From: Nonomuraea typhae | GTDB lineage: Bacteria; Actinomycetota; Actinomycetes; Streptosporangiales; Streptosporangiaceae | NCBI RefSeq assembly: GCF_009760925.1 | Contig: NZ_VRLV01000015.1 | Location: forward strand, 1 to 64,000 | Length of the DNA: 64,000 nt | Direction: 5' to 3' | Shown: in pieces, positions 35,508 to 44,483 of the stretch | How the letters are laid out: each line of letters starts with the position of its first letter | Position numbering within the stretch: position 1 is the stretch's first letter | The notes under the pieces: generated by a model | Told to the model about the DNA's origin: nothing | What the model saw: the letters and a program-made list of their open reading frames with translations, nothing else | Databases searched by the model: none | Translations under genes and position numbers: made by a program

Positions 35508-36859
35508 CCCAGCAGGACGGTCCCCAGGCCGAGTAGCGCGCAGATGCCGAGGATGCGCAACATCGGCCACTTCAGGGCGAAGGTCATGACCAGCGCGGCG
35601 GCGGTGATCGCCGACGCGACGGGGCTGAGCGTGGCCAGGTCGGGCACCTGGATGCGGAGCGGCCCGCCGTACCAGGTGAAAGTGCGGGCGAACAGGGTGT
35701 GCTCGGCGAAGTAGAGGGCGAGGTTGGCGATGACGCCGACGACGGCGGCGGTGATCCCGGTCAGGGCGGCGCTGATGGCGGTGTTGTGCCGCAGCCGCTC
35801 CACGTACGGCGCGCCCAGGAAGATGAACAGGAAGCAGGGGACGAAGGTGACCCAGGTGGTCAGCAGCGCGCCGAGCACGGCGCCCGCCCACGGGTTCAGG
35901 CCGCCCGGGTCCCGGAAGGCGCCGAGGAAGGCCACGAACTGCACCACCATGATGAGCGGGCCGGGCGTGGTCTCGGCCAGGGCAAGGCCGCGCACCATCT
36001 CGCCCGGGGTGAGCCAGGCGTAGGTCTCCACCGCGCGCTGGGCCACGAAGGCCAGCACCGCGTAGGCGCCGCCGAAGGTGACCAGCGCCGTGCCGGAGAA
36101 GAACAATCCCTGTGCGGTGAAGACGCTGCCGGGGCCGAACAGCAGCGCGACCACGCCGACGGGCAGCCACCACGCCACCAGCCCGACGGCCAGAATCTTC
36201 CCGGCCGAGCGCCGGCTGGGCCGGGCGTGGTGCAGGGCGTCGTCCGGGATCAACGGGGCGGGGCCGCCGTCCGTGCCGTGCCCGTTGCCGCCTTTCAGCG
36301 CGTGCGGGACGAGCTTGGAGACGGCCCACCCGGCCACGGCGGCGACGGCGATCACGATGGGGAACGGCACCCCGAACAACGCCAGCGCCGCGAAGGCCAC
36401 CACCGCCAGGGCCGCGAACACCGGGTGGGTCAGCGACCGCCTGGCGACCCGGATGACGGCTTGGGCGACGATGGCCAGCACCGCCGGCGCGATCCCGGCG
36501 AACAAGGCGGTGACCACGGTGGTGTCCTGCCACAGCACGTAGATCACCGACAGCACGAGCAGGGCGAGCATGCCCGGTAGGACGAACAGGGTGCCCGCGA
36601 CCAGGCCGCCGCGGGTGCCGTTCAGCAGCCACCCCACGTAGACGGCCAGTTGCTGCGCCTCAGGTCCGGGCAGGAGCATGCAGTAGTTCAGGGCGTGGTT
36701 GAAACGCTGCTGGCCGATCCAGCGTTTCTCCTCCACCAGGGTGCGCTGCATGACCGCGATCTGGCCGGCCGGGCCGCCGAAGGTCTGCAGCGAGATGCCG
36801 AACCAGGCCCGCACCGCCTGCCGGAACGGGATGACGTCGCGACCGGTCCCGGTGCTCAT
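35504..36859 (-). CDS. chrA: Chromate transporter ChrA
   Basis: 451 residues, the length of two-domain CHR transporters. Each half carries the family start: FGISLQTFGGPAGQIAVMQR with RWIGQQRFNHALNYCMLLPG PEAQQ (split here), and FFSGTALVTFGGAYAVLAFV with TPGEMVRGLALAETTPGPLI. About ten hydrophobic helices are visible, and a polar linker GNGHGTDGGPAPL lies in the middle. It pumps chromate out of the cell using the proton gradient. The start overlaps the ChrB C-terminal gene by 4 bp (ATGA), so ChrB and ChrA parts are co-translated in one operon. Confidence 0.9.
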   Translation of the reverse strand: MSTGTGRDVIPFRQAVRAWFGISLQTFGGPAGQIAVMQRTLVEEKRWIGQQRFNHALNYCMLLPGPEAQQLAVYVGWLLNGTRGGLVAGTLFVLPGMLALLVLSVIYVLWQDTTVVTALFAGIAPAVLAIVAQAVIRVARRSLTHPVFAALAVVAFAALALFGVPFPIVIAVAAVAGWAVSKLVPHALKGGNGHGTDGGPAPLIPDDALHHARPSRRSAGKILAVGLVAWWLPVGVVALLFGPGSVFTAQGLFFSGTALVTFGGAYAVLAFVAQRAVETYAWLTPGEMVRGLALAETTPGPLIMVVQFVAFLGAFRDPGGLNPWAGAVLGALLTTWVTFVPCFLFIFLGAPYVERLRHNTAISAALTGITAAVVGVIANLALYFAEHTLFARTFTWYGGPLRIQVPDLATLSPVASAITAAALVMTFALKWPMLRILGICALLGLGTVLLG

Positions 36860-37287
36860 GCCGGCTCCCGTCCCAGAAGAAGCGCCCGCCGATGGAACTC
36901 ATACAGCCCGTCGAAGAGCGGCCCGGTGATCTCCAGGACCTTCTCGTCGTCGCACACCATCGACAGGCCACGCAGCACCGTGTCCAGGCCGGGGGCCTCG
37001 GGCGCGTCGAAGCGGCCGTCGTCGACGTCGGCCTCGTGCACGATCTCGGCGATCTTCCACAGCACCGGATCGGCCAGGTCGTAGCGGCGCAGAATCGTCT
37101 CGAACGAGCAGTCATCCCCGTGGTGCGACAGCTCCGCCCCGCGCATGTCGAACGGCCTGGCATCGCCCGGCACCTCGGCGGGATCGTCGACGAAGACGAA
37201 CTCGGCCCCGGCGTCGACCTCGCGCCGGATCAGCCACGCGCACGCGGCACGGTCGATGTGCACCCCGGCCCGGGTCGCCCACCTCAT
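36856..37287 (-). CDS. Chromate resistance protein, ChrB C-terminal domain
   Basis: 143 residues. MRWATRAGVHIDRAACAWLI is followed by RREVDAGAEFVFVDDPAEVP, FDMRGAELSHHGDDCSFETI and LRRYDLADPVLWKIAEIVHE, the ChrB C-terminal (Chrome_Resist) pattern with conserved His, Asp and Cys residues. Here the domain is a separate gene, whereas classical ChrB is one protein of about 320 residues. It starts within the stop of the N-terminal gene (4-bp overlap) and ends overlapping chrA by 4 bp. Confidence 0.85.
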   Translation of the reverse strand: MRWATRAGVHIDRAACAWLIRREVDAGAEFVFVDDPAEVPGDARPFDMRGAELSHHGDDCSFETILRRYDLADPVLWKIAEIVHEADVDDGRFDAPEAPGLDTVLRGLSMVCDDEKVLEITGPLFDGLYEFHRRALLLGREPA

Positions 37288-37763
37288 GACATGCCCTCCG
37301 CTGCTGTCTGCCGGGCCAGCTCCCGTACCGCCTGGCGGGCCGACTCTCGCTCGGCGGGCGGGAAGTAGTCACGGCGTTCGATCCGGCGCAGTTCCGCCTG
37401 CAGCTTCCTCACCGTGCGGCTGCGCTCACCCGGCCGCGCGCCCGCGGCTTCGCGTGCCTGGTCGATCACCGCCCCGTACTCGGCCGTCCGCGCCTTCCGC
37501 ATCTCGGCCGCCACGGCCTTCTCCTGCGCCAGGCTGCCCGCCACGGCCAGCCAGACGGTCGAGGTGCCGCCCACCTCACCGATCTCCTCGGCGATCCACT
37601 CCAACTGCTCCCGCGTACGGGCGTCGGCGGGCAAGGCCACCAGGCCGTCACCCAGCCGGGCCACACCGAGCCGGTCCAGCTTGCGCCAGACCGTGATCCG
37701 CAACGTCGACGGCTGCCGCGGAATCCGGTACGCGAGCAGCACCCACTCGCCCGCAATGCCCAT
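37284..37763 (-). CDS. ChrB N-terminal domain protein (chromate-responsive regulator half)
   Basis: 159 residues from ATG 37763 with TGGAGGTTCG upstream. EWVLLAYRIPRQPSTLRITV, WRKLDRLGVARLGDGLVALP and TREQLEWIAEEIGEVGGTST form a PaaX-like winged-helix start. A basic coiled segment follows (RTVRKLQAELRRIERRDYFP). In ChrB this half is the DNA-binding sensor that represses chrA until chromate appears. It is first in the three-gene operon, and a 29-bp near-palindrome lies 16 bp before its start, most likely its own operator. Longer starts upstream would include the palindrome and are rejected. Confidence 0.85.
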   Translation of the reverse strand: MGIAGEWVLLAYRIPRQPSTLRITVWRKLDRLGVARLGDGLVALPADARTREQLEWIAEEIGEVGGTSTVWLAVAGSLAQEKAVAAEMRKARTAEYGAVIDQAREAAGARPGERSRTVRKLQAELRRIERRDYFPPAERESARQAVRELARQTAAEGMS

Positions 37764-37778
37764 CGAACCTCCATCAGC

Positions 37779-37807
37779 GCAACCACAGTTACAGTAACTA
37801 CGGTTGC
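37779..37807. promoter_or_regulatory. Operator palindrome of the chromate operon
   Basis: gcaaccacagttac and gtaactacggttgc flank one central a. The arms match in 12 of 14 positions. The location just ahead of the chrB-like start fits repression by that protein. Confidence 0.6.
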
Positions 37808-37992
37808 ACCAGTCGTCCAGGTGGCGTCCCAAACGGAGCGAGGGCCCGCGGATGAAGGCATCCTTGTGCCCGGACTTGCCTGAGAAATAGGTGAGCCGGC
37901 TTGGCGGGACGATCGTCGTTTTCTCTTTTGATGCCGCCTTGTGAACCCCTAGATTCGGGCCGGGGCTCCCTAATTAACCGCGATAGTCTGCC

Positions 37993-38230
37993 GTGGACTT
38001 CGCCCTCGACTGCATGATGTACCTCACCGGCGCTGTCGGCCTGCTCATCCTGTTCTGGCCGGCGCGCATCCTGCTGCTACACACCACGGTGTGGGGCGTG
38101 TTCACCGCGCTGCTGCGAGAGATGGTGGTCATTCACTGGGCCATGCGCGGCGGGCTCGGTTCGGTGCTGATCGGGCACGGCGCCTTCGAGATCCTGCTCG
38201 GGCTGGCGATCATCATCAAGCCCTGGCGAT
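37993..38230 (+). pseudogene. Small membrane protein, 3' truncated
   Basis: GTG 37993 starts a hydrophobic protein (YLTGAVGLLILFWPARILLL, then MRGGLGSVLIGHGAFEILLG and LAIIIKP). At about 38225 the frame becomes antisense to the convergent LLM gene and loses hydrophobicity, so the C terminus is missing. Family unknown. Confidence 0.4.
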
Positions 38231-39073
38231 GGCTTCGGCCAGGAGGGCGATCTGTTCCAGATCACCCGAGGCCGTGTAGAACACCACGTCGGTGGCGCCG
38301 GCTTCGCGCAGTGCCTGGATCTCCTGGCGGATGCGGGCGGGGCTGGTCAGCGTGTCGGCGCGGGCGGCGGCGAAGAATGCCTGGCCGTAGTAATGGTGGA
38401 TGTAGTCGTCGGCGACGCGCTCGGCGTCGTGGCCGAGGCTGACGTAGCGGCCGGTCGCGATGCGAGGCTGTCCCTCACGTCCGATCTCCGCCCACTGCTT
38501 GCGTACGGCTTGCGCCCCCTCGCGCAGGACGGGCAGGCCGAACAGCGGGGCCACCCAGCCTGTGCCGTGCGTGGCGGCGCGGCGGTGGGCGGCGGGCACC
38601 ATGCCGCCGAACAGGAGCACCGGCCGCCCGGAGGGCAGGGCGGGCATCGGGCCGCCCTGCCCGGCCAACTCGCCCGACCATGCGCGGCGCATGGTGCTCA
38701 GCGTCTTGTCCCACGTCGCGCCGCCGCCGCTCTGGGGCACGTCGCTGGCGGTGTAGTCATCCGGCCAGCCGCCCAGCCCCATCCCGGCGACCAGGCGCCC
38801 TCCGGACAGCAGATCGACGGAGGCCATCTGCTTGGCCAGCAGGACGGGGTTGCCGCGCCAGCCGACGTTGAGCACGGTCGTGATCAGCTCGGCGCGAGAG
38901 GTCGCGGACGCGGCGGCGGCCAGCGCGGTCAACGGGTCGAGGTTGTCGTAGACCAGGCGGTCGATCACGCCGAGGCTGTCGAACCCGGACCGCTCGGCCT
39001 CTGCGGCCCACCGGCCGAGCGTTGTCATGTCCGTGCCGGGCACTGCCGCGGGAAGTCCAATTCCGATCTTCAT
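38216..39073 (-). CDS. LLM-class flavin-dependent oxidoreductase
   Basis: 285 residues from ATG 39073. KIGIGLPAAVPGTDMTTLGR and WAAEAERSGFDSLGVIDRLV give the luciferase-like TIM-barrel start. ASVDLLSGGRLVAGMGLGGW is the conserved flavin-phosphate stretch. GRPVLLFGGMVPAAHRRAAT and the C-terminal REAGATDVVFYTASGDLEQI complete the family. The enzyme uses reduced FMN or F420 for a monooxygenase or reductase reaction; the cofactor choice cannot be read here. It lies downstream of a LAL regulator on the same strand with a 309-bp gap. Confidence 0.85.
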   Translation of the reverse strand: MKIGIGLPAAVPGTDMTTLGRWAAEAERSGFDSLGVIDRLVYDNLDPLTALAAAASATSRAELITTVLNVGWRGNPVLLAKQMASVDLLSGGRLVAGMGLGGWPDDYTASDVPQSGGGATWDKTLSTMRRAWSGELAGQGGPMPALPSGRPVLLFGGMVPAAHRRAATHGTGWVAPLFGLPVLREGAQAVRKQWAEIGREGQPRIATGRYVSLGHDAERVADDYIHHYYGQAFFAAARADTLTSPARIRQEIQALREAGATDVVFYTASGDLEQIALLAEAIARA

Positions 39074-39382
39074 ATTCGCGACGATAGGCCGGGCCGAGCT
39101 GCCCGGTCTTGCAGGAATCGGACACTCATGGCGATCATCGGCACCCAGCTCGCGCCACCTTACAGCCGACTCCGGCCGGCCAGTCCCCACGTCGCTGACC
39201 TGCGCTGGCACCCACGGCCTGAACCGGGCGGAACGCTCCGCGCCAACGGGTCCGGCTCGGGTTACGCGGTCTCCGCGCACACCTGGGAACTCCCGCCGGC
39301 TCACCGAACCGGCCCGAGACGCCCCGAGGATCAAAGAAGCCGACCGAAAGACAAGCGCCCCGTTCACTCTCGGGGGCTGGTG
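39074..39382. other. Gene-free spacer between LAL regulator and LLM gene
   Basis: No frame looks coding, and I see no hairpin strong enough to call a terminator. It should contain the promoter of the LLM gene; no consensus box is convincing. Confidence 0.4.
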
Positions 39383-42118
39383 TTACTGCCCTGTCATCGC
39401 GTCCCGCAGTTGGCGACGTGAGGTGACCTCGAGCTTCCTGAACACTTTGCGCAGATGATATTCGACGGTGCTGGAGCTGATGAACAACTCGGTGGCGATC
39501 TCCTGGTTGGTGGTGCCGCCCGCTGCCAGCCGGGCTACGCGCAACTCCTGTGGGGTGAGGTCGCGGACCGTGCTGACATCGCGCGGGCGCGTGTGCTCGC
39601 CGGTGGCGGCCAGTTCGGTACGGGCCCGCTCGGCGAAGGCGGATGCGCCCATTTCGGCGAAGAGCCGGTGTGCCAGCCGCAGGTGCTGGCGTGCTTCGGT
39701 ACGGCGGTGGCGCCGGCGTAGCCATTCGCCGTACAGCAGGTGGCTGCGGGCGGTCTCGGTAGCCAGCGGGGTCGGAGCCAGGTAGTTGAGCGCTTCTTGA
39801 TAGCGGCGTTCGTCGTCGGTCACCAGGGCCCGGCTGCGGGCCAGCACACCGAGGGCCCAGGGGGTGGCGCTCGCCTCGGCGCGCTCACCCAGCCGGAGGA
39901 GTGCGCGCTCGGCTGCGCGGGTGTCGTTGTTGCGCACAGCCGCCTCAACGAGGTCGGGCAGCACGCCGCCACCGTAGTGGGGCGGGTTGAGGTCGTGGAT
40001 GAGCTGGGCGGCTTGCTGCGCCTGGGCGTAGCGGCGGTGCCCGAGTTCGAGGATGACGTGGGCGGTGCGGGCGAGCTGCACCTGCAGGCCGCCCGGTTGC
40101 TCGGCGTCCGGGCCCGCTTGTGCCGCCACGGCGGCCAAGGTGCGTTCGCGATCGCCCCGCCAGGCATGCAGCAGGGCGTCACTGCTGCCGGCGTAGCGCA
40201 GGTCCGCGCCTATCGCGCCGGCCACGTCCATGAACTCGGCGAAGTGCGCCTGAGCCGTGTCGAACCGGCCGCAGAACAATGCGTGGGTCGCCATGCCGTG
40301 AACGCCGGCCTGCAGCATGCGCAGCGCCCCCTGCCGCCTGGCCCCGGCGGCGAAGTGCTGGGAGGCGGCGCCCAGGGTGTCGATGTCCCATAGGTCGAGT
40401 GCGAGCACCGCGCCCAGCAGGAACCAGCGGGCGGCGTCGCCGTGGTCGGCGGCTGCGGCTCGCATCGCCGCCACGCCGCGGCGCATCAGCGGCACCGCTT
40501 CGGCGTACCCGCCGGCGACCAGCGTGGCGTGTGCGCTCAGCAGCAGGTCGGCCGTGGTGGGTTCGCCTTCGGGGGCCGGCGCCGCGAGCGCCTGCCGGGC
40601 TACGGTCACGGCGCTGACCCCGACGCCGATCCTCGCCACGACAATCGCAGCGTCGAATGCCTCAAGCAGTGTGTCGCGGCTTGCCTTCGGGTCGAGTTCG
40701 CACAGGATCTGAGCGGCCTGGAGCAGAAGGGCGACCGCGCCCTCTCGGCCGAGCATGACGTTGAGGAAGCCGCGCAGGCGCATGACCTGGGCGTCCAGGA
40801 AGGGGGCGCCGGCTCCTGAGGCGAGCAGGTCCAGCAGTTCCTCGGCCAGGTGCGGCGCCCCGGCGGTCAGGGCTGCGCCGCAGGCGGCGAGGATCCGGCT
40901 GTTGCGGTGTGTCGGGGCGGAGGTGAGCTCGGCGGCGCGGCGCAGGAACGCGGCCTGCGCCAGGTGTCCGCCGCGCTCGCGGGCCCGGTGCGCTGCCGCT
41001 TCAAGCTTGTCGGCGACATCGGTGTCGGGGCCGGTGGCCGCGGCGGCCAGGTGCCAGGCCTGCCGGTCGCCATCGGCATGGGGGTCGGTGACTGCGGCCA
41101 GGGCGGCATGCGCCTGGCGCCGTCGGCCTGCTGGGGCTCCGCCGTAGATCGCGGAGCGGATCAGGGGGTGGCGGAAGTGCCCGGCCGAGCGGGGGGACAG
41201 CAGGTCGCTGCGTTCGGCATGGTCGAACGCGTCGTCGATGTCCGTTGCGGAGGCACCGGATAGGTGGGCGACCGCCAGCCGTGTGATCGCGAGATCTCCG
41301 GTGGCATCGGCAGCGGCCACGAGCAGCACCTGCTGCGCTAGCGGGTTGAGGTCGCCCACAAGGCGCAAGAAGCGCTCTTCCAGCTTGCGGTCGAGGGAGA
41401 CCGGCTCACCGTAAACCGCTTCGCTCTCCCCGGTGGCCAGCCCGCGGCCAAGTTCCAGGATCGCCAGCGGGTTGCCGCGGGTCTGCTCGACGCAGCGGCG
41501 CAGGACCACGCGGTCGATGTCGGCGTCGAGCAGAGCCGACAGCATGATCGCGGCTTCCTCGTCCGCCAGGCCATCCAGGGGAAGCTCGGGCAAACCGGCG
41601 AGGCCGGCCAGTGCGGGATGGTCGTCGCGGACGCCGAACATCACGATGATGCCGTCGGCGTACAGGCGGCGGGCGACGAAGGCGAGCACGTCCAGCGATT
41701 CGCGGTCCAGCCATTGCGCGTCGTCGCACACGACCAGGACCGGTCTCTCGGCGGCGGCCTCGGCGAGCAGGGTCAATGCGGCGAGTCCGACGAGGAAGCG
41801 GTCGGGCGGAGCGGCCTGCAGCATGCCGAAGGCTGTTTCCAGCGCATCACGCTGCGGGCCGGGCAGGCGGCCGCGCTGGCCCAGGTAGGGCAGCAGCAGA
41901 CGGTGCAGCGCGGCGAAACCGAGCTCCTGTTCGGCCTGCACGCCGGCGATCTGGGTCACCTGCATACCGGCGGCGTGGGCCACGGCGTAGTCCAGCAGGG
42001 CGGTCTTGCCGATCCCGGCCGGGCCGCTGAGAACCATGGTTGCGCTCAGCCCCGTCGCCGCCCGCTCCAGCAAGGTGTCGAGCTGGGCGGTTTCAGCCTT
42101 CCTGCCGCGCAAAATCAT
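39383..42118 (-). CDS. LuxR-family large ATP-binding regulator (LAL)
   Basis: 911 residues. Walker A GPAGIGKT is at 32-39, Walker B PVLVVCDDAQWLDRESLDVL near 126-145, and sensor-type text GNPLAILELGRGLATGE follows. The long TPR-like body leads to a C-terminal LuxR HTH, LTPQELRVARLAAGGTTNQE, IATELFISSSTVEYHLRKVF and RKLEVTSRRQLRDAM. It resembles the regulators at 9515 and 30138 in layout but is not a close copy. Target candidates are the LLM gene downstream and the remnants upstream (42241 onward). The ATG at 42118 has no striking ribosome site. Confidence 0.85.
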   Translation of the reverse strand: MILRGRKAETAQLDTLLERAATGLSATMVLSGPAGIGKTALLDYAVAHAAGMQVTQIAGVQAEQELGFAALHRLLLPYLGQRGRLPGPQRDALETAFGMLQAAPPDRFLVGLAALTLLAEAAAERPVLVVCDDAQWLDRESLDVLAFVARRLYADGIIVMFGVRDDHPALAGLAGLPELPLDGLADEEAAIMLSALLDADIDRVVLRRCVEQTRGNPLAILELGRGLATGESEAVYGEPVSLDRKLEERFLRLVGDLNPLAQQVLLVAAADATGDLAITRLAVAHLSGASATDIDDAFDHAERSDLLSPRSAGHFRHPLIRSAIYGGAPAGRRRQAHAALAAVTDPHADGDRQAWHLAAAATGPDTDVADKLEAAAHRARERGGHLAQAAFLRRAAELTSAPTHRNSRILAACGAALTAGAPHLAEELLDLLASGAGAPFLDAQVMRLRGFLNVMLGREGAVALLLQAAQILCELDPKASRDTLLEAFDAAIVVARIGVGVSAVTVARQALAAPAPEGEPTTADLLLSAHATLVAGGYAEAVPLMRRGVAAMRAAAADHGDAARWFLLGAVLALDLWDIDTLGAASQHFAAGARRQGALRMLQAGVHGMATHALFCGRFDTAQAHFAEFMDVAGAIGADLRYAGSSDALLHAWRGDRERTLAAVAAQAGPDAEQPGGLQVQLARTAHVILELGHRRYAQAQQAAQLIHDLNPPHYGGGVLPDLVEAAVRNNDTRAAERALLRLGERAEASATPWALGVLARSRALVTDDERRYQEALNYLAPTPLATETARSHLLYGEWLRRRHRRTEARQHLRLAHRLFAEMGASAFAERARTELAATGEHTRPRDVSTVRDLTPQELRVARLAAGGTTNQEIATELFISSSTVEYHLRKVFRKLEVTSRRQLRDAMTGQ

Positions 42119-42240
42119 GGGCTCAGCCTAGAGGTTCGACCGATTCGCGCCACTTGCACTGGGGTGTTTCAAGGATTCGATCCGCCTCAGCCGGGAGGGA
42201 TGCTGACCGAGGTCCCTGACATCGCAGAAGGAGTTCGACA

Positions 42241-42450
42241 ATGTCAAAACCCGTCCTGGAGCCCGCCGCGCAAGCGTTCGCCGACGCGACGGCGAATCCG
42301 CCCTATCTGTTCGAGCTTTCGCCTGAGCAAGGTCGCAAAGCGGTCGACGCGGCACAGTCACCTCAGCTCGACGTGCCGGGCACGCCGCCGTCCGCGGGCC
42401 GAAGGACACACGCTCCGGGTCGGCGGACCAAGACCGTGTCACCACCCAGG
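42241..42450 (+). pseudogene. Alpha/beta hydrolase (esterase) 5' fragment
   Basis: ATG 42241 has an excellent ribosome site (GAAGGAG) and starts MSKPVLEPAAQAFADATANP and LFELSPEQGRKAVDAAQS. This is the N-terminal cap of a common actinobacterial hydrolase-fold-3 esterase. After about 40 residues the text becomes unrelated and ends at 42450; the HGG and GDSAG motifs are absent. Truncated by deletion. Confidence 0.55.
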
Positions 42451-42504
42451 TGACCGCGTAAGAGCCGCGCCCGTCTCCCGTTTCTCGCAGGTGCGTCCCC
42501 ATGG

Positions 42505-43334
42505 TCAGGTTGCCGGCGCCTCCTCGATGACCCACTGGATCCCATGCTGGACGAGGAAGTCGAGGAAGGCGGTCGGATGGCAGGCTTGGGCGGGGGCGAG
42601 CACTCCCGGCTCGGCCGGGCCGACGATGAGGCGGCGGGCGCTTTCGACAGCGATCACCGCGGTCGTGCCGTAGGTGTCGGGGCCCCGGACGATGCCGCGG
42701 GCGCGGCGGCCGGCCGTACTGGTGGCGTCGAGCACGTAGGTGAAGCGCTGGGTGCGGCGGCTGCCCGTATCGGGTCCTTCCGGCAGGCTTTCGATGATCT
42801 CCGGGGTGAGCGAGGTGTTCAGCTGGTCGCCCAGGGCCGCTTCGGTCAGGCCCTCGACGTGCCGGACGCGAATGTGACGGGGAATGGTCACCACCTCCGA
42901 GACGGGGAAGGCCGTCACCGGGGTCGCCTCCGACTGTCCGGGCAGCCTGATCGCGGTGTGGCGGGCGGGCATGCCGGAGTGCCAGTCGCCGTTGTCGTAG
43001 GCCATGCCTCCCGTCTTGATGGCGTCGATCGTTTCGAGCACCGAGCGCAGCGAGCCGCGCGACATGCCGCCCCCGACGACCACGTGGGTGGTGATGAGCT
43101 CTTCGAGCGGTCCGAGGCGGTCGGCCAGCATGTGCGGAACGCGCTCACCAGCGCCTCATGGTCGCTGGTGTCGGCCACGCGTCGTTCCGCGTCGGGGAGG
43201 CCGACCGCCACGGCGGCCTCCTTCAGGCGCGCGGGATCGTGTCCGGCCAGGACTGTCTCGATGTCGCGTCGTGCCAGTTCGGTGAGCACGAGCTTGCCCT
43301 GGTATCCGCTCGCACCGTAAACGGCGATCTTCAT
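42505..43334 (-). pseudogene. Saccharopine dehydrogenase-like protein, internally deleted
   Basis: ATG 43334 starts KIAVYGASGYQGKLVLTELA with the Rossmann GASGYQG loop and ADTSDHEALVSAF. Around 43140 the sequence jumps with a frame change to LADRLGPLEELITTHVVVGG, GMSRGSLRSVLETIDAIKTG and the rest of the family to 42505. About 60-70 residues that should carry the second half of the NAD(P) domain (the NCAGPF motif) are missing. The remaining C-terminal frame has no good start. Non-functional. Confidence 0.65.
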
Positions 43335-43411
43335 GTCGTCTCCTCACGATGGACGCTGCGCGGCTGCTCAGCCCATCAGCACCGTAGGACGCCGATACAA
43401 GACGATAGGAC

Positions 43412-43939
43412 GTGGCGTTCCTGCCGCGCGGATCCGCGCACGGGCTGGCCGACGACCCCTCGACCCCGGTCAGCGAGCCGCCCACAACGCTCGCCGGAGA
43501 AACGTCAGCCGACCGGCCGCCGACGGTGGTCATGCTCTGCGGCGCCTATCTCCTGGACGGATCCGGGCCCCATCCGCTCCTGAACGACCTGCCCGAGGTC
43601 ATCCACCTGCCGACGCGGGTAGGGCGCCACCGGGAGCTCCGCGCCGCGGTCGAACTCCTCGGCGTGGAACTGGACGGCGACGCCCGCCCAGGCTCCGACA
43701 CCATCCTGCTCACCCTGCTGGACCTGCTCCTGCTCTACATCCGCACCTCCGACGCCCCCGTCAACACGATCGCCCAGCAGGTCGGCTACAGCTCGCAGTA
43801 CACCTTCACCCATGCCTTCAAACGCCAGTACGGGTCGCCGCCCGGCGGTTACCGGCACCGCCGGGAAGATCAGGAGGCCGTCGGTCACACGTCGCCGAAC
43901 ATGCGCTTCTTGTCGCTCTCCGGGGATTCAAGCGCATGA
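43412..43939 (+). pseudogene. AraC-family regulator, 5' truncated and internally deleted
   Basis: The text begins after an in-frame TAG as DVAFLPRGSAHGLADDPSTP, the second half of the cupin domain (PRGxxH). It runs normally to LLTLLDLLLLYIR and then joins directly to TSDAPVNTIAQQVGYSSQYT and FTHAFKRQYGSPPGGYR, which is the second HTH. The first HTH (about 65 residues) is missing. The junction lies in cgcacc, a hexamer expected on both sides, so deletion by short homology is likely. It is divergent from the damaged saccharopine dehydrogenase-like gene. Confidence 0.65.
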
Positions 43940-44352
43940 AGTGCCTGGTTCAGTGAGCCTTCCTCGAAGCCGAAATGCGCCTTCATCGCGGCCTTGATGT
44001 CGTTGATCTGTATGAAGAGCTGGTGCGGTGATGATTGCGGATCGTCGAGGCTCAGCTGGAAATCGGCCAGGAGGCGGGCGAGAACCTCGTGCTCGCGGCC
44101 CAGGCGGGTGATCGTGGGCTCCAGCTCGGGCAGCTGGTGCAGCAAGGCCGGGAAGAAGTCGCTGTCCTCGCTGCGGTGATGGCTGCCCAGGGCCGCGCAG
44201 AAGGTGTAGCAGAAGTCGCGGAGCTCGGGTTTGAGGCTCTGGGCGCGTTCGCCGGAGCGGATGGCCCTGCGGGCGTCTTTCAGTGCCTTTTCCAGGCGGT
44301 GGTGGACGTCCTGCAACTCCCGGTGCCAGGCGAAGATGCGGTTGCGCAGCAT
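43885..44352 (-). CDS. Hemerythrin-like domain protein
   Basis: 155 residues. A four-helix HHE-type bundle with iron ligands is visible: FAWHRELQDVHHRLEKAL, CAALGSHHRSEDSDFFPALL, LGREHEVLARLLADF and MKAHFGFEEGSLNQALHAL. Such proteins bind a di-iron or single iron centre and serve oxygen, nitric oxide or metal sensing. The 3' end overlaps the tail of the AraC remnant on the other strand by 55 bp. ATG 44352 lacks a strong ribosome site, so the start is uncertain. Confidence 0.8.
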   Translation of the reverse strand: MLRNRIFAWHRELQDVHHRLEKALKDARRAIRSGERAQSLKPELRDFCYTFCAALGSHHRSEDSDFFPALLHQLPELEPTITRLGREHEVLARLLADFQLSLDDPQSSPHQLFIQINDIKAAMKAHFGFEEGSLNQALHALESPESDKKRMFGDV

Positions 44353-44360
44353 GACGGCAC

Positions 44361-44483
44361 TCAGCGGAAGTCGCCGGCCTGCTGCGCGGACCCCCGGGCG
44401 GGCAGCCCGGTGAGCGAGTGTCGCCGGCCCGCGTGTCCGCCCTTGAGCACCGAAAAACCGGTCACTCCGGTCACCAGAGTCAT
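44361..44483 (-). pseudogene. 40-codon ORF coupled to PadR, possible NAD(P)-binding stub
   Basis: ATG 44483 overlaps the PadR stop by ATGA. MTLVTGVTGFSVLKGGHAGR begins like an NmrA-type Rossmann protein (LVTGxTGxxG) and stops at 44361 after Arg/Gly-rich text. It is either a truncated partner gene or a chance frame. Confidence 0.35.

Noticed and set aside
35282..35536. Plus-strand ORF AILPAEVFATFFGGRGRIDA as a separate gene
   Set aside because: No ribosome site, no family recognised, and it overlaps the run-on frame of the broken MBL gene and the end of chrA.
39074..39458. Long open frames antisense to the LAL and LLM genes (for example 39027-39458 plus strand)
   Set aside because: They follow the third-position GC pattern of the genes on the other strand and contain no recognisable protein text.
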